Source of the DNA: an uncultured Clostridia bacterium
GTDB taxonomy: Bacteria; Bacillota; Clostridia; Christensenellales; CAG-138
Reading direction: 5' to 3'
Assembly: GCA_944366945.1 (NCBI GenBank)
Contig: CALVWJ010000004.1
Location: forward strand, 1-64,000
DNA length: 64,000 nt
Shown: piece by piece, positions 16,609-26,310 of the stretch
How positions within the stretch are numbered: the first letter of the stretch is position 1
Layout of the letters: each line of letters starts with the position of its first letter
Program-made: the position numbers and the translations under genes
The notes under the pieces: generated by a model
Told to the model about the DNA's origin: nothing
The model's input: only the letters and a program-made list of their open reading frames with translations
Databases searched by the model: none

Positions 16609-17793
16609 TTACAGGCTTATGCGCTGGGTGCTGATCGAAAGCCCAACGTTGGCAAACGATGCATGGGCGCCCAAGTAACCGCATGTTTTTTCGTTTTTAA
16701 AGTACTTGAGCACCACAAGGTACGTGGTATCGTCCGCTTCGTATACAACCGCACCTTTGATGTAAGGAAGGCCGCATGTTTTGCAGAAATACATGCTTTC
16801 CTTTTTACCACGCAGCAGATAGCGATCCATCATGGTGTCGAAAACCGGGCTGTTGATGATGCCATCCGTGATATAATCCCGATAGAACTCCCGTTCTTCC
16901 TCTGCGCATGGCTGCGCGAACGTAGTTTCGCCGGAAGCAATGGTATAGCGATCGCCCTTTTGGATCGCGCCAAGCACGACGCCACTGTAGCAACCCGTGC
17001 CCGTTTTTTTCGCGTTACGGCAGTCGATGAGATAAACGCTTGCGCTGCCGAGCACTTCAATCGTTCCAGCATGGTACACAAGCGCAGTATCCTCCGAAAC
17101 TGCATACCCCATGCGGACATTTTTCTTATTGCACAGGCACGCTTCTATGCTGCGCAGCAGCCTTGGGCGCTTGTTAAAATGCTGATCCACAACCCCATAG
17201 GGGAAGAAGCCGAGCCCCTTCGCAAGCACCAGAGGCTCGCAGGGATCATCCTTCTCGCAGAGCGCATCATAGGTATCATACCCATAAACCACATCGCGGC
17301 TGAGCACTCCCCGATTGTTCCCATTGGCAATCATCACTTCGCTCATGATGGCAGCGCCGGCGCTGGATCCGCCGATCACGCCGCCGTTTGCATAGATCTC
17401 GCGCAGCTTTGCCAAAAGGCGCGTATCAGAACCGTCTTTACGCAGGAAGCAACCTGCGGTGAAGTACTGGTCTCCGCCGGTAAACCAAACGCCGGTGACG
17501 CCTTCAAGCAACTCGCACAGGCCGTCGGCATCGCCCGTAAAAGCATTATAACCACGCTCATCGCGCACATGCTCGGCATAAAGCGGAACCAGCACGCAAT
17601 GGTCTGCTGGCACGCCCAGCTTCCCGAAATCCTCAACGTAGGAACGGAATGTTTCATCCGGTCCTTCGCCGGATGCGGAAACGACGAATGCAAATCGGCT
17701 TTGCGGCCCGCCTGCCCGCTCGATCAACGCGGAAAATACTTCATCTGCGCTCCGGTTCAAACCGCCACCAACGATAAACAACGTACCTTCCAA
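16609..17793 (-). CDS. cphB: cytosolic cyanophycinase (peptidase S51)
   Basis: 394-aa serine peptidase of the cyanophycinase type. FIVGGG opens the domain, WFTGGDQ and GGSSAGAAIM follow, and the nucleophile is Ser134. There is no signal peptide. The start is a TTG at 17793, because AAGGAGG lies 8 bp upstream; the longer frame has no ribosome site and reads into the previous gene. A Cys pair (CKTC) sits near the C-terminus. It is the second cyanophycinase of the region and probably finishes imported beta-Asp peptides or acts on intracellular polymer. It follows the serine hydrolase gene by 17 bp. Confidence 0.88.
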   Translation of the reverse strand: MEGTLFIVGGGLNRSADEVFSALIERAGGPQSRFAFVVSASGEGPDETFRSYVEDFGKLGVPADHCVLVPLYAEHVRDERGYNAFTGDADGLCELLEGVTGVWFTGGDQYFTAGCFLRKDGSDTRLLAKLREIYANGGVIGGSSAGAAIMSEVMIANGNNRGVLSRDVVYGYDTYDALCEKDDPCEPLVLAKGLGFFPYGVVDQHFNKRPRLLRSIEACLCNKKNVRMGYAVSEDTALVYHAGTIEVLGSASVYLIDCRNAKKTGTGCYSGVVLGAIQKGDRYTIASGETTFAQPCAEEEREFYRDYITDGIINSPVFDTMMDRYLLRGKKESMYFCKTCGLPYIKGAVVYEADDTTYLVVLKYFKNEKTCGYLGAHASFANVGLSISTQRISL

Positions 17794-17810
17794 TGTTTTT
17801 TCCTCCTTGT

Positions 17811-19190
17811 TTATTCCATACGCTGAAACGGCAACCACATGGCAAGGTCTGAGGTTTCAACCCAAAGGCCATTCTCCATGCGCCGCAGCTTCATGTAATC
17901 TGGAACAGCATCCTGCTCACAGGCAATGATGCCGCCATCCGCAAGCACGCGCACCGGGGCCTGGAAATTCCCGTATTCCAGCCAGACATCGCCGTCGCGC
18001 TCAACGATGGTGAAATCGTCATAGGCCGGGTGATAAAATTTTCCACACAGCCAGCTACGCATTTCGGGCGAAGGCACTTCCCCTGCATAGGCTTCTCCAA
18101 CGGATGCAGCCCGCTTTTCCATGGATGCACGCCACGCCTCGAGCTTCGGGGTAATATCATCGGACTCTGCGCCGCACAGCTCATCCAGCAGGATATCGCG
18201 CAAAAGCGCCGCCCCTGTAGTCGAGCTCGTGTTCACCATGATAACAATGCCGCAGCGCTCTTCCGGGAAAAACGCAACATGAGACTGGAAGCCGGTAATC
18301 GCGCCGCCATGATAAACCAACCGCTTGCCACGGTATGCACTCGTGCGCCAACCCAGCGCATAGCTGTTGAACAGCTCATACCCATTATCCTCGCCTTCGG
18401 TGGGCATATTGGGCGTAAGCAACGCCTCAAACGCTTCCTTTTTGCAAATTGGCGCACCGGAGTTTAACAGGCATTGTAGCCATGCAATCATGCCTTGGAG
18501 GTTCGTGCGGATTCCGCCGCAGGGACCTGCCACCTCGTTATCCGCATAAGCGCACCGGTATGCACCACCCTTACCATCCGGGCGATGAGGCCGGGCGGTA
18601 TCCAAGCCTGTAAAATCGCAATCGCGCCCACGGAAGCGCATTTCCATCCCAAGGGGTTTTGCGATGCGTTCCAGGATCAGTTCCCGCCACGGGCGACCAT
18701 ACACGCATTCCATCACATGCCCCAGCACGATGAACATATGGTTATTGTACTCATAGGATTCCCGGAACCCGCGGGACATTTCCATATACTGCGTCCGCCG
18801 AGCCATATCCTCAATGGAAGTATACACCCGCGCACGCATGAATTCATGCCGTGCAAGCCCGCTGCGATGGCTCGCAAGATCACGTCCCGTCATATGGGCA
18901 GCCGCATACTCGTCCACCATGCCAAATCCAGGATAGTAGATGCGCACGGGCACATCCCAATCGAACATGCCTTCCCCCGCAGCAATTGCACCAAGCATTG
19001 CGGTAAATGCTTTGCTGTTGGAGGCGATGTCGAAAAAGGATTGATCCGTAATGGGTCGGTGTGTTTCAAGATCGGCATAGCCAAAGCATTCTTTTCTGAT
19101 GCTGCCATCCCGGATAACAGCATAAGCGCCCCCGGCTAAGCCGGTGACGCTTTGAATCTTTTGAATTGCCTTTTTTTCTACTTCTGTCAT
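17811..19190 (-). CDS. serine hydrolase, beta-lactamase/class C family (S12)
   Basis: 459-aa penicillin-binding-like hydrolase without signal peptide, so probably cytosolic. The catalytic SxxK is S57-N-S-K60, the YxN motif is Y148-N-N150, and HGGAITG takes the place of KTG. The C-terminal 110 residues form an extra beta domain found in S12 peptidases. In this neighbourhood an aminopeptidase or D-amino-acid amidase acting on aspartyl peptides is more likely than a beta-lactamase, but the substrate is open. It lies between the transporter operon and the cytosolic cyanophycinase in the same orientation and is probably co-transcribed. Confidence 0.87.
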   Translation of the reverse strand: MTEVEKKAIQKIQSVTGLAGGAYAVIRDGSIRKECFGYADLETHRPITDQSFFDIASNSKAFTAMLGAIAAGEGMFDWDVPVRIYYPGFGMVDEYAAAHMTGRDLASHRSGLARHEFMRARVYTSIEDMARRTQYMEMSRGFRESYEYNNHMFIVLGHVMECVYGRPWRELILERIAKPLGMEMRFRGRDCDFTGLDTARPHRPDGKGGAYRCAYADNEVAGPCGGIRTNLQGMIAWLQCLLNSGAPICKKEAFEALLTPNMPTEGEDNGYELFNSYALGWRTSAYRGKRLVYHGGAITGFQSHVAFFPEERCGIVIMVNTSSTTGAALLRDILLDELCGAESDDITPKLEAWRASMEKRAASVGEAYAGEVPSPEMRSWLCGKFYHPAYDDFTIVERDGDVWLEYGNFQAPVRVLADGGIIACEQDAVPDYMKLRRMENGLWVETSDLAMWLPFQRME

Positions 19191-19217
19191 GCTTTCCCCC
19201 GCTGCAACAGCCTTGAT

Positions 19218-21197
19218 TTATTTCAGCCGTGTACGGTATTCTGCAAGTTCCGGATCGTTTGCCCACACGAAATGTCCAGGCTTTACTTCAGACCAATAGG
19301 GTTTCTCCGTTTCATACTGATGTATGGAAGGATCATAGACGACCACTTCCTTATCCCGTTCGATATCCGGGTCTGGCACAGGAGCGGCCTGGAGCAGCGC
19401 GTTTGTGTAGGGATGCAGTGGGTTGCGGAACAGCTCCTCCGTTTCCGCAAGTTCCATGATCCTGCCTTTATACATAACAGCGATGCGGTCGGAAATAAAG
19501 CGCACCACGCTTAGATCGTGCGCGATGAACATGTAGGTAAAGCCTTTCTCCTTTTTGAGTTGATTTAGGAGATTGATGACCTGCGCGCGAATGGAAACAT
19601 CCAGCGCGGAAATCGGTTCGTCCGCAACGATGAACTTGGGCTCTACCACCAGGGCGCGCGCAATGCCGATACGTTGGCGCTGACCGCCGGAAAATTCATG
19701 CGGGAAACGCGTTGCGTACTCTTCGAGCAGGCCGACGCTATGCATCGCGGCTGCAACCTTTTCCTTGCGCTCCTTCTCGTTCTTGTAGGCGTGGAAGTTG
19801 TACAGACCTTCCGAGATGATATAATCGACCTTTGCGCGCTCATTAAGGGACGCCATCGGGTCCTGGAAAATCATCTGGACATTTTTGCGGAACTCCGTAA
19901 GCTCATGCGCTTTCATCTTACGGTTAACCTGTACGCCATCGTAATAAATCTCACCGCCGCTCGTATGGCAGATCTTCATGATCGCCTTGCCGGTGGTGGT
20001 TTTGCCCGAACCGGATTCACCCACAAGGGAGAACGTTTCCCCTTCGTGAATGTCGAACGAAACATCCCGCACAGCGCTAAATTCCTTGCGGCCGAGCTTG
20101 AAGTTTACCGTTAGGTTGCGCACGGAAACAAGCGGCTTTGCATTGGAAAAGTCCATGGGCGGTGCCGGCTTGATTTCCGTTTTTGCCGCGTTGATCTGCT
20201 CGAGTTCCTTCCTGTATTCTGCAGCCTTATCGCTCAGCAGCCACGTTTTGGCATAATGCGTATCACTTACCTTAAAGAACGGTGGCTCATACTCGTAGTC
20301 AACCTTCATCGCATCTGGATTGCGGGGCGCAAATGCATCGCCTTTGATCTCCTTGTAGAGGTTCGGTGGGGAACCTTTGATGGAGTGCAGTTCATGGCCT
20401 CTCACGCCCAATTGCGGGAGAGAGAGCAGCAGTGCCTTGGAATAAGGATGCCGAGCATCTTTAAAGATCTCATTTGCAAGGCCATATTCTACAATCTGTC
20501 CTGCATACATGACCGCCACGCGATCTGCAACGTTTGCTACCACCCCAAGGTCATGGGTGATATAAATGACGGACATGTCAAGTTCCTTTTGCAGCTTTTT
20601 AATCAAGTGCAAAATCTGAGCCTGTACGGTAACGTCAAGCGCGGTAGTTGGCTCATCGCAAATGAGGATCTTCGGGCGGCAGGCAATCGCGGTCGCAATA
20701 ACAACGCGCTGGCGCATACCGCCGGAAAACTCATGGGGATATTGCTTATAGCGCTGCTCGGGATCTTGGATGCCGACTTGCCGCAGCAGCTCGATCGCCT
20801 GCTTTTTGGCGGCTTCTTTTTCCGTTCCGAAATGATAGGAAATAACCTCACGGATCTGCTCGCCTATGGTTTTCACCGGGTTGAGCGATGTCATCGGGTC
20901 CTGGAACACCATCGCGATCTTTTTGCCGCGGATCTGCAACCATTCTTTTTCGGTTTTATATTGGGAGAAATCCACGCCATCCATCATCATGCTGCCGCTT
21001 TCTACCCAGCCGTTTTTATCCAGCATGCCGATAAAGGATTTTGTGAAAACGCTTTTGCCACTTCCGCTCTCGCCAACGATCGCAAGCGTTTCACCATCAT
21101 AGAGATCAATGGAAGCGCCACGGATTGCCGTGAGCGTATTGCCGCGCAGGTTAAATTTAACCACGACGTCTTTCGCTTCAAAAATCTTATCCTTCAT
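19218..21197 (-). CDS. oligopeptide ABC transporter, fused DppD-DppF-type ATPase
   Basis: 659-aa protein with two complete ABC domains in one chain, as in GsiA/YejF. The N-terminal half has Walker A GESGSGKS and signature FSGGMRQR; the C-terminal half has GESGSGKTT and FSGGQRQR. The oligopeptide-ABC tail with Cys or Pro-rich segments after each domain is present in part ([16 protein letters not shown]). The ATG at 21197 with GAGGAG upstream is used. Adjacent permease and binding-protein genes complete the importer. The cluster suggests beta-aspartyl dipeptides as cargo. Confidence 0.93.
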   Translation of the reverse strand: MKDKIFEAKDVVVKFNLRGNTLTAIRGASIDLYDGETLAIVGESGSGKSVFTKSFIGMLDKNGWVESGSMMMDGVDFSQYKTEKEWLQIRGKKIAMVFQDPMTSLNPVKTIGEQIREVISYHFGTEKEAAKKQAIELLRQVGIQDPEQRYKQYPHEFSGGMRQRVVIATAIACRPKILICDEPTTALDVTVQAQILHLIKKLQKELDMSVIYITHDLGVVANVADRVAVMYAGQIVEYGLANEIFKDARHPYSKALLLSLPQLGVRGHELHSIKGSPPNLYKEIKGDAFAPRNPDAMKVDYEYEPPFFKVSDTHYAKTWLLSDKAAEYRKELEQINAAKTEIKPAPPMDFSNAKPLVSVRNLTVNFKLGRKEFSAVRDVSFDIHEGETFSLVGESGSGKTTTGKAIMKICHTSGGEIYYDGVQVNRKMKAHELTEFRKNVQMIFQDPMASLNERAKVDYIISEGLYNFHAYKNEKERKEKVAAAMHSVGLLEEYATRFPHEFSGGQRQRIGIARALVVEPKFIVADEPISALDVSIRAQVINLLNQLKKEKGFTYMFIAHDLSVVRFISDRIAVMYKGRIMELAETEELFRNPLHPYTNALLQAAPVPDPDIERDKEVVVYDPSIHQYETEKPYWSEVKPGHFVWANDPELAEYRTRLK

Positions 21198-21208
21198 GTT
21201 CTTTCTCC

Positions 21209-22153
21209 TCAAACATGGTTGCGCGGGTCAGAAGCATCCGCGAATTTGTTACCAATGATATAGAACGAAACCGTTATTATGCAGAGAATCATCGTCGGGA
21301 AAATCATCTGGTAGGGATAGACCAGGAAAGCACTTCTGCCCTGGTTAACCAAGTTGCCCAGCGTGCAAAGGTCAGCGGGCAAACCGACGCCGATGAAGCT
21401 CAAGAATACTTCCGAACCGATGGAGGAAGGAATGGTCAGTGCAACATCCATAATGATAAGGCTTACCAAATACGGAACAACGTTCCTGCTAATGATCCGA
21501 CTCGGCGGAGTCTTCAAGCAAACGGAAGCAATATTGTAGTCCGCTTCGCGCAGCGCGAGGATACGGCTGCGGAACCAGCGAGCCTCAGAAATCCAGCCCG
21601 TTGCCACCAGCGCTATGATGATCGTAATGATACTCGGCTTCATAACGTAGGCGATCAAAACAAGGTAGATCGTGCTCGGCACGTTGGTAAGCGTATTATA
21701 GATGGCAAACATCAGCGTATCGAGCTTGCGGTAGAAGCCCCAGATGGCACCAATGATGACGCCGAGGCCAACCTGGAAGAATGCAACTGCGATGGCGAGC
21801 AGGAAGGAGGTACGCGTGCCAAACCAGACGCGTGCCCAAATGTCGCGGCCAACGCCGTCCGTTCCGAACAGATGCTCCGAGGAAGGCGGCAAATTCCACT
21901 CGACCGGGGACAGGGCTACCTCGTAAGGATCGAGATCCGTAATCATGGGGTAAATAACAGTGTATGCTATCAGTGCCAGCATGATGACGAGAATAACCTT
22001 TACCACCGTGCTTTTAAAGAATGTGCGGAACGTGCTACGCCAATAAGAGTAATTCGAAAAACCGGTATCTTCCAAAAGCTCTTCATGGAAGTCAGCGCGC
22101 GTAAAAAGGTCCTGCGGAAGATCTTGCGCTTTTGTTGTTTTAATGGTTTCCAT
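21209..22153 (-). CDS. oligopeptide ABC transporter permease (DppC-type)
   Basis: 314-aa inner-membrane subunit. It has an N-terminal extension of about 50 residues, a first membrane segment near 52-72 and the periplasmic-like loop [16 protein letters not shown] typical of DppC/OppC. The BPD_transp_1 core carries the EAA-type motif in [18 protein letters not shown] precedes the ATG. It lies between the ATPase (11 bp) and DppB-type permease (15 bp) genes. Confidence 0.93.
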   Translation of the reverse strand: METIKTTKAQDLPQDLFTRADFHEELLEDTGFSNYSYWRSTFRTFFKSTVVKVILVIMLALIAYTVIYPMITDLDPYEVALSPVEWNLPPSSEHLFGTDGVGRDIWARVWFGTRTSFLLAIAVAFFQVGLGVIIGAIWGFYRKLDTLMFAIYNTLTNVPSTIYLVLIAYVMKPSIITIIIALVATGWISEARWFRSRILALREADYNIASVCLKTPPSRIISRNVVPYLVSLIIMDVALTIPSSIGSEVFLSFIGVGLPADLCTLGNLVNQGRSAFLVYPYQMIFPTMILCIITVSFYIIGNKFADASDPRNHV

Positions 22154-22168
22154 GGTTTGTTCTCCCTC

Positions 22169-23110
22169 TTAATTGTTGGCGTCTACCAGCTTAATGCGCG
22201 GATCCACAAAGGATACTACGATGTCGCCCAGGAACACGCCCAGAACGGACAAAGCTCCGTAAAGCAGCACCAGCGCTTGAACAAGCGGGTTATCCATTGC
22301 GGTGATGGATTTGATCAGAAGGCCGCCCGTGCCGGGGATTGCATACAGGCTCTCGATGATGAGCGAGCCGGAAAGCATGAGCAGGAAGTCCGAAGGAATG
22401 TTGATCGCGATAGGCACGATTGCGTTGCGGAACACATGCCGCCACATAATAAAGTTGCTCGGCAGGCCCTTGACGCGTGCAAACTTGATGTAGTCCTTGT
22501 TTTCCTCGTCCACGATGTACCTGCGCAGCCAGGTTGCATAGCCTGCAATGCTGCCGATGGACATCGAGACGATAGGCAAAATCCAAGAAATCGGCTGCTC
22601 CATGTAGAAGAGCATGGGCAGATTAAACAACTTGGAGAGATATACCTGGATGAAGAAGTGAATGATGATGGACGGGATGGAGCGGACCAATACGATATAC
22701 ACCATGCCGAAGCCATCCACTATGCCGCTCTTGTTTTTCGCCATGGCCAGGCCGAGCGGCATGCCTATGATGGCGGCTACAAACCAGCTTATAAAGTTGA
22801 GAAGCAGGGAATATTGTATCTTTTCACCCAAGACGTCAGCAATCTGCATGTTTGGGTAAAGGGTAATGCTGCGGCCGAGATCGCCGTGGAACAAATCAAC
22901 TACAAAGTTTTTGAGCTGCACAGGCATCGGATCCAAAACGCCCATATTGCGCAAATAGGCCGTTTTTTCCGCATCGCTCATGGTTGTATATTGTTCTCTT
23001 GTAAAATAACCCGCTGTGGGCATAAAGCGGAGCAATGTAAATACCACCAGCACAACCAGCACGATGGTCACAATTGCCTGCCCCAGTTTGGAAAGCAAAT
23101 ACCGAGTCAT
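22169..23110 (-). CDS. oligopeptide ABC transporter permease (DppB-type)
   Basis: 313-aa inner-membrane subunit with N-terminal MTRYLLSKLGQAIVTI typical of DppB/OppB, about six hydrophobic segments and the coupling motif YIKFARVKGLP. The ATG at 23110 is preferred, with AGAGG 8 bp upstream; a GTG at 23128 has no ribosome site. It partners the DppC-type permease in the same operon. Confidence 0.93.
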   Translation of the reverse strand: MTRYLLSKLGQAIVTIVLVVLVVFTLLRFMPTAGYFTREQYTTMSDAEKTAYLRNMGVLDPMPVQLKNFVVDLFHGDLGRSITLYPNMQIADVLGEKIQYSLLLNFISWFVAAIIGMPLGLAMAKNKSGIVDGFGMVYIVLVRSIPSIIIHFFIQVYLSKLFNLPMLFYMEQPISWILPIVSMSIGSIAGYATWLRRYIVDEENKDYIKFARVKGLPSNFIMWRHVFRNAIVPIAINIPSDFLLMLSGSLIIESLYAIPGTGGLLIKSITAMDNPLVQALVLLYGALSVLGVFLGDIVVSFVDPRIKLVDANN

Positions 23111-23131
23111 TGGAAAACCTCTTTTCACATA

Positions 23132-23155
23132 CGGGGGGATGGAACCATCCCCCCG
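23132..23155 (-). promoter_or_regulatory. intercistronic stem-loop between binding-protein and permease genes
   Basis: CGGGGGGATGG pairs perfectly with CCATCCCCCCG and no T-run follows on the minus strand. Such hairpins after a substrate-binding-protein gene usually stabilise its mRNA and lower expression of the permease genes. Confidence 0.7.
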
Positions 23156-23215
23156 CTACTAAATTACATGTCGCTTTGTGTCGTTTTCGTTTGGCTGAGT
23201 ATGCAGCAAGATCGG

Positions 23216-25189
23216 TTATTGGTTCGCTAATGCTGCCCTTTCCGCATCGTACTGTTCTTTCAGCTGGGCATGCTGCTCAGTGGTCACAGGCGTTTCTTGA
23301 ATGAGGGCACCCTTCATTTTATACCGGCCCAGGCCAAAGTAGCCGCCGGGCACTGTATACGGCACAAGGCGCGTCATCTTATAAGAGCCGCCGCCGGTCA
23401 TATACGGTTTGATGTAAGCATGATCCAGCAGGTAGAGCTCAGCTTCCGCATAAGCCGCATACCGTTCGCTAAGGTCATAGGTTGCATCTGCGGCAGCGAT
23501 CATAGCATCGAATTCCGGGATCTGGTAAGAGCTGTCCGTGATGTCAAAATCGCTGGTGCAGCGGTTCAAGTTCGCGGAAGGATCCGCATAGCGGAAACCA
23601 TAGCTGTTGTCGTAAAGATCCCAGTTGCCAAGATCAAGAACTTCCGCAGTGAAGTTGTTGTTGGAGTAGCACAGTATAACGTTCACATATTCCGTGCCGA
23701 GGTAGGTTTCCAGCATGTTCTTCACAAGCGTAGCCTTCTTCATCTCCGTATCGCTGTTGCTGGAAGAATATACGATGTCGATCGGCAGTTTGCCGTCCGC
23801 CTCAAACTCAGTCATCGGCAGCATATCCACCGTGCCCGGGGTCACGCCCTTGAGCGTAACGCCATCCGCCTCGCAAAGCTCGGCAACAGCAGCTTCCATG
23901 TATCCCTTTGCGGTTTCGGCGTTGAACGGGTTGTTTTCTTTGTACTCTTTCAAACGGCCGTAATCGGTGTAATCCACGCCGTCCTCATCGAACATGCAGT
24001 TCTCGGGGAGAAGCGTGTAGCGGCAGAAGAATTCCGGATCGTTGGGTTCCCAGATTGCAGAAAGGGTGACCGCATCGATGGCCGTGAAGATCGCCTTGCG
24101 GAAGTTCTCATTTTGAACGGCCGCAGCCATCTCGGGGTTCTTCGTTGCAAAGTTGAAGGAATACCAATACGTTGTAACGGTCTTCTCAGAAAGGTAGATG
24201 TAGTTTTCCCACTCTCCGCCGCGGATGCTGGCAATTTCCTCAGAGCCCAGGCTAACGTCTGTTACGTTGCCGCGCTGGAACATTTCCAGCGTGGAGATGC
24301 TGTCAGAAATGAACTCCCACTGCAGGGTATCAAGGGTGATGTTGTCCACATCCCAGTAATGCTCGTTCTTGGTCAGCACAAACTGCTTATCCAGATCCCA
24401 GGTGGAAATGTAGTAGCCGCCGTTGTAGAGCATCTTATCCATGGCAAGGCCATAGTCTTCGCCCACTTGATCCAGGAACGCCTGCTCAACGGGAAGCGTC
24501 AAGTCGAGCTGCGCATAGGAAAGGAAGTACGGGCAGGGGCCAGTGAGCGTATACTCAACGGTGTATTCGTCAAGCGCCTTTACGCCGACCGTTTCATCGA
24601 AGGAAGCAAGTACTTCGTCGCGGGTCATGCCCACATCCTGGCCGTCATCGATGTTGACAAGGTTCTCATAATACTCTTGGAGTCCCGCGATTACGCCGCT
24701 GATGGTGCTGAAGCTGCTGGCGTTATGGGTCGGCTCGGCAATATAGCGGATGCCGGCCACAAAGTCGTCTGCAGTGACCTTGTATTCCGTCACTTCGCCA
24801 TTGTGGTCTACCCAGTAGACATCCGGGCGGAGGTGGAACGTCCAAACGCTGTAATCGTCATTGTGCTCCCAGCTTTCCGCCAAACAAGGGACGGCGGTTC
24901 CGTATTTATCGGTTTCCACAAGGCCATCAACGATATTGGCGATGAAGATGTAATCGGAAGTGCCGCCCGTGCAGTACGGGTTCATGGAAGTAATGGACTC
25001 AGAAAAAGTAGATTTGTAAGCGTTAACATAGGCAACGTCCGGCGAACCAGAGGGCTGATTTCCGGAATCCGTTGTAGATGGGTCGCCCGTGGCATCCGGG
25101 TCATCGTTCGGTTGCGTCTGGTTTGTACAGCCAGCCAACACGCCGATGAGCATGACCAAGGCGAGCAACAATGCAAGTATTTTCTTCAT
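23216..25189 (-). CDS. oligopeptide ABC transporter substrate-binding lipoprotein
   Basis: 657-aa solute-binding protein of the peptide/nickel family (SBP_bac_5). The lipoprotein signal ends LIGVLAGC, followed by an Asp/Ser/Pro spacer. The mature part has the family features VDGLVETDKYG, LAESWEHNDDYSVWTFHLR and FHLRPDVYWVDHNG. AGGAG lies 6 bp before the ATG. It is the first gene of the transporter operon, transcribed from the promoter at 25246-25274 and divergent from rpiR. The cargo is inferred to be short aspartyl peptides. Confidence 0.93.
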   Translation of the reverse strand: MKKILALLLALVMLIGVLAGCTNQTQPNDDPDATGDPSTTDSGNQPSGSPDVAYVNAYKSTFSESITSMNPYCTGGTSDYIFIANIVDGLVETDKYGTAVPCLAESWEHNDDYSVWTFHLRPDVYWVDHNGEVTEYKVTADDFVAGIRYIAEPTHNASSFSTISGVIAGLQEYYENLVNIDDGQDVGMTRDEVLASFDETVGVKALDEYTVEYTLTGPCPYFLSYAQLDLTLPVEQAFLDQVGEDYGLAMDKMLYNGGYYISTWDLDKQFVLTKNEHYWDVDNITLDTLQWEFISDSISTLEMFQRGNVTDVSLGSEEIASIRGGEWENYIYLSEKTVTTYWYSFNFATKNPEMAAAVQNENFRKAIFTAIDAVTLSAIWEPNDPEFFCRYTLLPENCMFDEDGVDYTDYGRLKEYKENNPFNAETAKGYMEAAVAELCEADGVTLKGVTPGTVDMLPMTEFEADGKLPIDIVYSSSNSDTEMKKATLVKNMLETYLGTEYVNVILCYSNNNFTAEVLDLGNWDLYDNSYGFRYADPSANLNRCTSDFDITDSSYQIPEFDAMIAAADATYDLSERYAAYAEAELYLLDHAYIKPYMTGGGSYKMTRLVPYTVPGGYFGLGRYKMKGALIQETPVTTEQHAQLKEQYDAERAALANQ

Positions 25190-25245
25190 GCTTCTACTCC
25201 TCCAGAATTGTAGCGATACCCCTTTGCAGGTATATCTTTTGCATT

Positions 25246-25274
25246 ATCTTATCACACGCATAACAAGTTGTAAA
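25246..25274 (-). promoter_or_regulatory. promoter of the oligopeptide transporter operon
   Basis: On the minus strand, TTTACA (25269-25274), 17-bp spacer and TAAGAT (25246-25251), about 55 bp before the binding-protein start. Confidence 0.7.
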
Positions 25275-25347
25275 GCAAAAACATCACTTTTTTCTTCCTT
25301 TTTGGCTCAAAATCCGGTTGTTTTGATTATTTTCCCATTATTCTCCC

Positions 25348-25376
25348 TTGATTTTGCATTTCTAATCGATTATAAT
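25348..25376 (+). promoter_or_regulatory. promoter of the rpiR-aminopeptidase-iadA operon
   Basis: TTGATT 25348-25353, 17-bp spacer, TATAAT 25371-25376. The -10 lies inside the candidate operator 25372-25389, so a bound repressor would block this promoter. Confidence 0.78.
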
Positions 25377-25389
25377 AAAGCAAACGCTT
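25372..25389. promoter_or_regulatory. candidate RpiR-family operator, copy 2
   Basis: This is the exact reverse complement of the 18-bp motif at 11761-11778. It spans the -10 and the expected start point of rpiR transcription, a classic autorepression position. Confidence 0.55.
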
Positions 25390-25407
25390 CATTTTAGTGG
25401 GGTTCCT

Positions 25408-26310
25408 ATGTCTATTCTTGATGTGATTCGCGCAAAACTTGCCACATTGACTGCCAAGCAGCGGTCGATTGCGAATTATCTGCTGGAAGCGCCAGACGAG
25501 GTTTCCTATTTAACATTAAAGGAACTGAGCATGCGCACGCGAGCATCGGAGGTGTCCGTGCTGCGTCTATGCAAAGCATTGGGGTTTGACAGCTTCATCG
25601 CACTCAAAGAAGCGCTTCGTTCGCATACGCAGGAAACATTTCGCGCGGTTACACTCCCACCTTTTTTCATGTATTCTGAAAACCGTTCCGAAGGCACCCC
25701 TAAGGAACAATTGGCGCGGATCTGCCTGGACGACCAAAACAACCTGGCCAATATGATCAGCCAGCTGGATTCTGAAACGCTTTTCCGCTGCGCCCGCAAT
25801 CTGCTTAAAGCCGAAAAGGTGGTAATTTTCGCGCATGATAAATCCTTTTTGTTCGCGGATTATCTGGCCTACCGGCTCAATTTTCTTCAGATTAGCGTTA
25901 CTGCTGTGCAGCTGGGAGATAGCGATACCGTTTCCACCACGCTGGCGCGGTTGGAAAAAGATGATTACGCCATTTTGTTCTCCTTCCCGCCTTATCACCT
26001 GCCTATCCGCAACGTTGCAAACTATTGTCATTACCGCAGCACTCCGATCCTCGTGATTACGGATTGCATGGATTCCCCTGCTGTAGTGGAAGGCAGCAGC
26101 GTATTCCTGTGCCGCACAGGCGCGCGGTATTTCTTTAATTCCCAGGTTGCAACGCTTTCCTTTATTAATATTCTTGCGTCCTGCATCGCTATTGAAATGG
26201 GGCCACAGTTTGATGAGATCCTTGCAAACGAGCAGGATGTTAATGAATTTTTGCGCAACAACGGTCATAACGAGGAGGGGGACGAACATGGATCAATCCA
26301 AAGCAATTGA
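25408..26310 (+). CDS. MurR/RpiR-family transcriptional regulator
   Basis: 300-aa regulator: an N-terminal RpiR helix-turn-helix (residues about 1-77, TAKQRSIANYLLEAPDEVSYLTL) and a SIS domain (about 125-260, VVIFAHDKSFLFADYLAYRL) that would bind a phosphosugar-like or other small effector. It is divergent from the peptide-transporter operon and leads the operon with the aminopeptidase and isoaspartyl dipeptidase. It therefore probably controls beta-aspartyl peptide use. The 18-bp motif over its own promoter is the best candidate operator. Confidence 0.9.
   Translation: MSILDVIRAKLATLTAKQRSIANYLLEAPDEVSYLTLKELSMRTRASEVSVLRLCKALGFDSFIALKEALRSHTQETFRAVTLPPFFMYSENRSEGTPKEQLARICLDDQNNLANMISQLDSETLFRCARNLLKAEKVVIFAHDKSFLFADYLAYRLNFLQISVTAVQLGDSDTVSTTLARLEKDDYAILFSFPPYHLPIRNVANYCHYRSTPILVITDCMDSPAVVEGSSVFLCRTGARYFFNSQVATLSFINILASCIAIEMGPQFDEILANEQDVNEFLRNNGHNEEGDEHGSIQSN

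Noticed and set aside
21215..23230. 671-codon plus-strand ORF opposite the two permease genes
   Set aside because: Antisense shadow of well-supported permeases; hydrophilic with no start signals or domains.
23270..25213. 647-codon plus-strand ORF opposite the binding-protein gene
   Set aside because: Shadow frame of a clear SBP_bac_5 lipoprotein.
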